Source: Streptococcus oralis subsp. tigurinus AZ_3a
GTDB taxonomy: Bacteria > Bacillota > Bacilli > Lactobacillales > Streptococcaceae
Assembly: GCA_000344275.1 (NCBI GenBank)
Contig: AORU01000006.1
Location: forward strand, 1 to 64,000
Direction of reading: 5' to 3'
Length of the DNA stretch: 64,000 nucleotides
Position 1 is the first letter of the stretch. Each line of letters opens with the position of its first letter. This document shows, one piece after another, positions 57,363-64,000 of the stretch. The translations under genes were made by a program, and so were the position numbers. Below the pieces are notes generated by a model that was not told the DNA's origin, searched no databases, and saw only the letters and a list, made by a program, of their open reading frames with translations.

Positions 57363-57393
57363 AAAAAACCTCAGGCTTCAAAAGCTTGAGGTT
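57363..57393 (-). terminator. Terminator after dexB
   Basis: On the minus strand AACCTCA-GCTT and AAGC-TGAGGTT pair around a three-base loop with one mismatch and run into T residues. Confidence 0.8.
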
Positions 57394-57401
57394 CGCTCAT
57401 T

Positions 57402-59021
<1,620 letters not shown>

Positions 59022-59070
59022 TCATTATCTTAATAATCTATACTCTATGATAGCGCTTTTTAAAATTTTG

Positions 59071-59084
59071 TGCAAGCGTTTGCT
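59071..59084. promoter_or_regulatory. Cre (CcpA) site between dexB and the DUF1846 gene
   Basis: TGCAAGCGTTTGCT fits the CcpA consensus and is nearly palindromic. A weaker relative, TGATAGCGCTTTTT, lies at 59048-59061. The site is 59 bases upstream of the dexB start and 81 bases upstream of the divergent gene. Confidence 0.7.
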
Positions 59085-59164
59085 CAATCTTTTTAATTTC
59101 TTTTTTGACTCCGCAGTTTCCTAACTTCCAATTTTTTATTATAATAGAGGTCAGAGGTAAAAAA

Positions 59165-60649
59165 ATGAAAAAACAAGCTTTTAGTTCTGAACAATATTTG
59201 AATCTACAGCGCGACCACATTTTGGAGCGCATTAACCAATTTGACGGCAAGCTCTACTTGGAGTTTGGTGGTAAAATGTTAGAAGATTTCCACGCTGCTC
59301 GAGTTCTTCCTGGTTATGAGCCTGACAACAAAATCAAGCTCTTACAAGAATTGAAAGAACAGGTTGAGGTTGTGATTGCTATTAACGCTAGCAATATCGA
59401 GCATTCCAAAGCACGTGGTGACCTAGGTATTTCTTATGACCAAGAAGTTCTTCGCTTGATTGACAAATTCAATGAATTAGGGATTTTTGTTGGTTCCGTT
59501 GTCATCACACAGTACGCTGGCCAACCAGCTGCAGATGCCTTCCGTAACCAACTTGAGAAAAACGGCATTGATTCTTATCTTCATTATCCAATCAAAGGAT
59601 ATCCGACGGATATGGATCACATCATTTCCCCAGAAGGCATGGGGAAAAACGACTACATCAAAACAAGTCGCAACTTGATTGTCGTAACCGCTCCTGGACC
59701 TGGTTCTGGAAAATTGGCAACTTGTATGTCCAATATGTACCATGACCAACTCAATGGCATCAAGTCTGGTTACGCTAAATTTGAAACCTTCCCAGTTTGG
59801 AACCTGCCCCTTCATCATCCTGTTAACTTGGCTTATGAGGCAGCCACAGCTGACCTAGACGATGTCAACATGATAGATCCTTTCCATCTCCAAACCTATG
59901 GAGAAACCACTGTCAACTACAACCGTGATATCGAAATTTTCCCAGTGCTCAAACGTATGTTGGAACGCATTCTCGGTGAATCTCCATACGCTTCACCAAC
60001 AGACATGGGTGTCAACATGGTTGGCTTCGCTATTACAGATAATGGGGCTGCTATCGAAGCTTCTAAACAAGAAATCATCCGTCGCTACTATCAAACTGTT
60101 CTTGATTTTAAAGCTGAAAAAGTCGGAGAAACTGCTGTCAAGAAGATTGAACTGCTCATGAACGACCTCGGCATCACACCTGCAGACCGTAAGGTTGCTG
60201 TCGCTGCACGCCAAAAAGCAGAAGAAACTGGTGGCCCTGCCCTAGCCCTTGAATTGCCAAATGGGGAAATCGTGACTGGTAAAAACTCTGAACTCTTTGG
60301 TCCTACAGCTGCTGCCTTGATCAATGCTATCAAAAAATCAGCTGACCTCGCTAAGGAAGTGAAACTAATCGAGCCTGAAGTCGTCAAACCAATTCAAGGT
60401 CTTAAAATCGATCATCTCGGCAGCCGCAATCCTCGCCTCCACTCAAATGAAATTTTGATTGCACTTGCAATCACAGCTATGGAAAATCCAGATGCTGCGC
60501 GTGCCATGGAAGAACTTGGCAACCTCAAAGGAAGCGAAGCTCACTCAACCATCATTTTGACCGATGAAGACAAGAATGTCCTTCGCAAACTAGACATCAA
60601 CGTAACCTTTGATCCATTCTACCAATACGATCGCTTGTATCGCAAATAA
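59165..60649 (+). CDS. DUF1846 family protein
   Basis: A 494-residue cytoplasmic protein of the DUF1846 family. I chose the ATG at 59165 ([20 protein letters not shown]), which has an AGAGG site; an upstream in-frame ATG at 59105 lies in the promoter region. Conserved segments include [20 protein letters not shown], a P-loop-like glycine stretch, and [15 protein letters not shown]. Structures in the family suggest nucleotide or metabolite binding, but no activity is established. TATAAT at 59140-59145 is its likely -10. The neighbour dexB is divergent, as in pneumococcus. Confidence 0.85.
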   Translation: MKKQAFSSEQYLNLQRDHILERINQFDGKLYLEFGGKMLEDFHAARVLPGYEPDNKIKLLQELKEQVEVVIAINASNIEHSKARGDLGISYDQEVLRLIDKFNELGIFVGSVVITQYAGQPAADAFRNQLEKNGIDSYLHYPIKGYPTDMDHIISPEGMGKNDYIKTSRNLIVVTAPGPGSGKLATCMSNMYHDQLNGIKSGYAKFETFPVWNLPLHHPVNLAYEAATADLDDVNMIDPFHLQTYGETTVNYNRDIEIFPVLKRMLERILGESPYASPTDMGVNMVGFAITDNGAAIEASKQEIIRRYYQTVLDFKAEKVGETAVKKIELLMNDLGITPADRKVAVAARQKAEETGGPALALELPNGEIVTGKNSELFGPTAAALINAIKKSADLAKEVKLIEPEVVKPIQGLKIDHLGSRNPRLHSNEILIALAITAMENPDAARAMEELGNLKGSEAHSTIILTDEDKNVLRKLDINVTFDPFYQYDRLYRK

Positions 60650-60718
60650 ATAAACAAGGCTGGACAAAAACTCAATTCGAGATAAAAATCCAGTAAATCT
60701 TTACATAATAAAAAAATC

Positions 60719-60763
60719 AAACGCATAATATCAAGTCTTTTGGACACTTGGTATTATGCGTTT
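60719..60763. terminator. Bidirectional terminator between converging genes
   Basis: AAACGCATAATATCAAGT and ACTTGGTATTATGCGTTT form an 18-pair stem with one wobble around a nine-base loop, with T residues on both strands. It separates the DUF1846 gene from the kinase gene. Confidence 0.9.
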
Positions 60764-60783
60764 TTATGATTTTCCATTCTCAT

Positions 60784-61815
60784 TTATTTCAATGAAATTG
60801 TCAACTCGACACAGGCTCCTACTTGGTCTGGATTGAGCAGGGTCAGACGGCCACCATGCAAGAGAGCTACCTGCTTAGAAAAGGCTAAGCCGATACCATG
60901 ATGGGGATTAGCTGAATTGCGGCTTTGGTCACTCTGATAAAAGAGCTGTTCCGCTCCCAGCAGCATCTCCTCTGAAAATGCAGGGCCATTGTTCCAGATA
61001 GCAAAAACCAACTGGTCCTGCTTCACTGATACAATCAGCTTCACTTCCTTTTGGTCCTGATTAGCATGTTCAAGCGCATTCAGTAAAATATTGAGCAAAG
61101 CTCGCTTGAGATAGTCCAAATGAATGGACAAAATCAGACTAAGCTCACAATCTTCTTGGAGAGAAAAATGATAGCTTTCCTGTTTGCTGAACAGTGCCCA
61201 GTCGTCCTGTAGATCAGCCAAAAAGTCCCCTAAGGAAAGCTGACTGAACTGATTAGAATCAATCTGAAAAGTCTTAGCGTAATCAATCAAAGATCCACAA
61301 TACTCTTCCATCTTGTGACTAGCCTGCAAAATCTCAGCAGCATAGTCTGCCTGTGGCTGGCCCAACTGCGCCAACTCCAAGAGCTCAGCATTCCCCTTAA
61401 TCACAGTTAGGGGCGTTTTCAAATCGTGCGATGTCGCTGATAACTGTAAAATCAACTCCTGATTATGCTGCTGCTCTTTTTCTAGAAGACGAGCATTTTC
61501 TTGGTGGCTGCTCCGTAAATCGCTATAGACTTCTAGCATTTCCTCAATCCGAAAAAGCTGGCTTTGATTTTCTTCTAAAAGCTTCTCGCTCGTTAGCATT
61601 TTTATTTCCCTGTCGATTTTTCGGAGCAATTTCAAAATATGATAAAAAGTAATCAGCAGCAAGCTCCCTGCCCAGAAGAACAAGGCGAAAAGAACGTGAT
61701 CACTTCCTTGCGTAAATTCATAACCTATAAGTACAAAAATCAAAACATGGAAAAAGACGATCTTTAAACTGGTTGTCCAGACTAGGCTTTTGAAATTTCG
61801 GGTTCTAATTGCCAT
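60784..61815 (-). CDS. Sensor histidine kinase of a lantibiotic-immunity-like operon
   Basis: A 343-residue kinase with two membrane segments (about residues 14-33 and 40-62) and almost no outside loop. A coiled coil leads to the HisKA box LSATSHDLKTPLTVIKGNAE (acceptor His). HATPase motifs follow: NILLNALEHAN, WNNGPAFS and HHGIGLAFSK. The short sensor resembles kinases linked to ABC transporters that detect membrane-active peptides. It overlaps the regulator gene by 34 bases. Confidence 0.82.
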   Translation of the reverse strand: MAIRTRNFKSLVWTTSLKIVFFHVLIFVLIGYEFTQGSDHVLFALFFWAGSLLLITFYHILKLLRKIDREIKMLTSEKLLEENQSQLFRIEEMLEVYSDLRSSHQENARLLEKEQQHNQELILQLSATSHDLKTPLTVIKGNAELLELAQLGQPQADYAAEILQASHKMEEYCGSLIDYAKTFQIDSNQFSQLSLGDFLADLQDDWALFSKQESYHFSLQEDCELSLILSIHLDYLKRALLNILLNALEHANQDQKEVKLIVSVKQDQLVFAIWNNGPAFSEEMLLGAEQLFYQSDQSRNSANPHHGIGLAFSKQVALLHGGRLTLLNPDQVGACVELTISLK

Positions 61816-62480
61816 CTATAGCCTACTCCTCTCACTGTTGCGATTGCTTGCAGCCCTTCTTGTTTGCATTTTTGACGAATCTGATACACGTATTCTGAGA
61901 TGGAGCGAAGCTGTGTTTCTGAGCTTTCTGGGTAAAGCAAGGTATGCAGGCGTTCAGCTGAGAAGGTCTGCTTGGGATTGCTAGCAAGTAAATGCAGTAA
62001 CTTAAACTCACGCTCTGAAAATTTCAAGACTTTACCAAAACAGGCAACTTCATAGCGCTCTGGATAAAATTGACAAGAAGCAATTTCAGAGTATCGCTCC
62101 TCACGTCTTTCCTCCCGCCGAAGATGAGCTCTGACACGCGCCAGCAATTCTTTGGTCCCAAAAGGCTTAACAATATAGTCATCTGCTCCGCGAAAGAGCC
62201 CTTCCACCTTGTCCGTCTCTAACTCCTTAGCCGTCAAAAAGATAATCGGACACGAAAGATGAGGACGAATGTAGGAACACAGCTCAAAACCGTTAACAGG
62301 CTCCATCATCACATCCAGCAGAATCAAGTCATATCCGACAAAATGCGTCAGCTCTAGGTCTTCTATCCGATCAAGCGTCGTCACATCATAAGCATCTAGC
62401 TCTAGGACGTTTTTCACCAGCTTCAAAATGCTCTGGTCGTCATCAACCACCAAAATACGATACTGTCTCATGATTTCCAT
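61782..62480 (-). CDS. OmpR-family response regulator of a lantibiotic-immunity-like operon
   Basis: A 232-residue regulator with a canonical receiver: acidic pair in VVDDDQSILK, phosphoacceptor Asp in DLILLDVMMEP, and Lys in DYIVKPFGTKE. The winged helix reads FSEREFKLLHLLASNPKQTF and VRGVGYRW. It is related to the NisR/SpaR-type regulators by eye. An AGAGG site supports the ATG at 62480; an in-frame ATG at 62471 is also possible. It likely controls the permease genes directly upstream. Confidence 0.83.
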   Translation of the reverse strand: MEIMRQYRILVVDDDQSILKLVKNVLELDAYDVTTLDRIEDLELTHFVGYDLILLDVMMEPVNGFELCSYIRPHLSCPIIFLTAKELETDKVEGLFRGADDYIVKPFGTKELLARVRAHLRREERREERYSEIASCQFYPERYEVACFGKVLKFSEREFKLLHLLASNPKQTFSAERLHTLLYPESSETQLRSISEYVYQIRQKCKQEGLQAIATVRGVGYRWQLEPEISKA

Positions 62481-62492
62481 TATAGCATACCT

Positions 62493-63215
62493 CTAGCGAA
62501 CATCTCGTTTCAAGGTTAAGAATATAGCAGAGCTCCAAACCAAAGCTAACCATAACAGCTGTATTCCCAGCCCTGATAAATCTATTGAATGCTGAAGCCC
62601 TTCATACTCAAAAAGATTTAGCGTAGCTAGATCGGGCAGGTATTTTGCTTCCTTGATGAACGTTGCCAATAAACGGCTGAGACCAATCAAAAGGGGAAAG
62701 AGCACCGACACCGGCACAACCCAAGATTGAAAGAGCAAAGCGAGGCCGGCAGTTAAAAAAGCCAGAAAAAGATTACTAAGAAGACCAAAAGAGCTGTAAT
62801 AGAGGAATTTCCCTAGTAAGGACCAGCTAAAGTCTAGGTCAAAACGAGCCAGCATAACAAAGAAACAGCTGCCTATCATGACACTGTAGAGAACCAAGAG
62901 CAGAACGGCCAGAAAAAGGAATTTCCCAGCCAACCAAGCCTTTCTATTTGATACAGTTAGAAAATTCGTTCGCATCCCAGACTTGACAAACTCCTGGGCA
63001 AAATAGAGAGAAGTAAAGATGACGATGACAGGCTGCGCCAGATAGAGAGCATGCAAAACCTCGCTCAGAGCCTTCGTCTGACCAACTGCTGTCTGACTGT
63101 AGTCAAGATTCATCAGAAAAAATGGAACAGCTACCATAGCCACTAAGGCTGTACCAAGAGCGAGATAGTAAGAACGGAACTTAATCCATTCACTTCTAAG
63201 CAGAGCTTTTATCAT
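62493..63215 (-). CDS. ABC-2 type permease, MutE/EpiE-MutG-like
   Basis: A 240-residue membrane protein with about six hydrophobic segments. The start ATG at 63215 (MIKALLRSEWIKFRSYYLAL) has GGAGGG eight bases upstream and overlaps the stop of the first permease gene. The RSEWIKFRS opening is typical of ABC-2 permeases of lantibiotic immunity transporters. It would form a heteromeric channel with the next entry and an ATPase encoded upstream, outside the window. Confidence 0.78.
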   Translation of the reverse strand: MIKALLRSEWIKFRSYYLALGTALVAMVAVPFFLMNLDYSQTAVGQTKALSEVLHALYLAQPVIVIFTSLYFAQEFVKSGMRTNFLTVSNRKAWLAGKFLFLAVLLLVLYSVMIGSCFFVMLARFDLDFSWSLLGKFLYYSSFGLLSNLFLAFLTAGLALLFQSWVVPVSVLFPLLIGLSRLLATFIKEAKYLPDLATLNLFEYEGLQHSIDLSGLGIQLLWLALVWSSAIFLTLKRDVR

Positions 63216-63991
63216 CAGTATCGCCCTCCTAAATCCGTCTTCAAAAAGCGCAGAGAAGCCATACCGCCGATGACTAGCAACCATGCACCAAGTATCAACA
63301 GCCCTTGCAAGGGATTGTTAGCATATTGGGAAGTTGGCGTTGCAGCAAACAACTCTCCTGCTGGCTGTGGCAAATAAGTCCCCCAACTCGTATGAGCTGC
63401 CAGGTAGTTTCCCAGATTATAGATCTGGGGTATGAGAAAAAGCAGAGGAACTAGCATGGTCCGAGCCAATAAACCTAACAAAAATGAAAGGATTCCCAAT
63501 AAGGTTAGAGATAAGGTTTTCCACAAAATCAGACTCCAAGCTGCTTGATTGAGCAGAATCGGATCAAGCCCTTCCTTTCCTAAAGCGAAATGCATGACCA
63601 TATAACTAAAGTAGATTGATAAAAAGCTAGTGGCAAGAGAAAAGCAAGTAAAGGTCATGAGTTTCCCCACAAGCAGCTTCAGGCGGTTATTACAGGATAA
63701 AAGACTGGTTCTCAAGCTATGAGACTGAAATTCCATAGCTCCCAAAATTCCAGCTAAAATGACCAAAACCATGACCGCCATAGAAGCCCCGTTGAGACCT
63801 AGATATTCCAGCGGATCAATGGCGTTTATCAGATTAGGAACCGTCTCAGGCGTAGCATCCAAGCCGATAGACAGATACTGTCGGCCCTCCAACCAGGATA
63901 CGACAGGCACCAATAGCAGCATGAGGGCCATACTCACTTTGAAAGCCTTGATTGATCGGATTTTCAACCATTCTGAATGCAATAAGGACAT
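63215..63991 (-). CDS. ABC-2 type permease, MutE/EpiE-like
   Basis: A 258-residue protein with about six membrane segments and the opening MSLLHSEWLKIRSIKAFKVS. It is similar in plan to its neighbour (SEWLKIRS versus SEWIKFRS), so the pair arose by duplication. Pairs of such permeases with one ATPase expel lantibiotics or related peptides from the membrane. The ATG is nine bases from the window end; its ribosome site and the presumed ATPase gene lie at or beyond the edge. Confidence 0.78.
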   Translation of the reverse strand: MSLLHSEWLKIRSIKAFKVSMALMLLLVPVVSWLEGRQYLSIGLDATPETVPNLINAIDPLEYLGLNGASMAVMVLVILAGILGAMEFQSHSLRTSLLSCNNRLKLLVGKLMTFTCFSLATSFLSIYFSYMVMHFALGKEGLDPILLNQAAWSLILWKTLSLTLLGILSFLLGLLARTMLVPLLFLIPQIYNLGNYLAAHTSWGTYLPQPAGELFAATPTSQYANNPLQGLLILGAWLLVIGGMASLRFLKTDLGGRY

Positions 63992-64000
63992 CGTTTCTTT

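Noticed and set aside
60650..60783. Possible insertion-sequence end at the AAGGCTGGACAAAAACTC stretch
   Set aside because: No inverted partner or transposase was found nearby; the strong hairpin is adequately explained as a bidirectional terminator.

Overview
The window reads as chromosome of a mitis-group Streptococcus (S. mitis or a very close relative of S. pneumoniae). Evidence: a choline-binding repeat protein, the orphan regulator RitR, the LiaFSR and mevalonate clusters, MapZ/GpsB/PBP1a, and a capsule locus in the pneumococcal dexB-cps-aliA position, mostly in pneumococcal gene order. Departures from the pneumococcal plan as I remember it are an accessory module next to the AlkD gene, a GH20/GH84 surface glycosidase next to the GH101 enzyme, and a regulator/ABC permease operon beyond dexB. 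Species assignment is inference.

Layout. 1-4.6 kb: a tightly packed minus-strand accessory module with a plasmid/ICE-type primase, a thioredoxin-like protein and many very small genes; two of its products end in a beta-clamp-binding type QLSLF motif. 4.7-7.7 kb: AlkD-like repair protein and LiaR, LiaS, LiaF (envelope stress). 7.8-11.6 kb: mevalonate pathway genes. 11.8-17.7 kb: choline-binding protein, RitR, Gnd, MapZ and an rRNA methyltransferase. 17.8-19.1 kb: RNase P RNA, GpsB and a DUF1273 protein. 19.2-21.9 kb (plus strand): RecU and PBP1a, the latter with the NTGY block seen in penicillin-resistant pneumococci.

22.1-36.8 kb: two giant YSIRK/LPXTG glycosidase genes. The first (GH20 + GH84, about 2709 codons) is cut by one in-frame TAA. 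The second (GH101 endo-alpha-N-acetylgalactosaminidase carrying an N-terminal V8/trypsin-like protease domain) is broken by two frameshifts. They share signal peptides, C-terminal 17-residue repeats and CcpA-type cre sites. 37.1-39.1 kb: AliA oligopeptide-binding lipoprotein. 39.2-40.05 kb: a decayed ISL3-family element.

40.2-55.9 kb: a Wzx/Wzy capsule operon transcribed on the minus strand, in the order wzg-wzh-wzd-wze-wchA, five glycosyltransferases, wzy, wzx, acyltransferase, glf, wcjE. This matches, from memory, the order of pneumococcal serogroup 33 loci. The fourth transferase (wciE position) is out of frame at a run of eight T residues. 56.1-57.2 kb: a heavily decayed aliB/aliA-like pseudogene. 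57.4-60.6 kb: dexB and a DUF1846 gene. 60.8-64 kb: a sensor kinase, response regulator and two ABC-2 permeases resembling lantibiotic-immunity operons; the ATPase is probably just beyond the window.

Several of the disruptions (GH101 twice, the wciE-type gene, the small membrane ORF near 1.8 kb) are one-base-type shifts, three of them at or beside A/T runs, so read-level confirmation matters before calling them biological.
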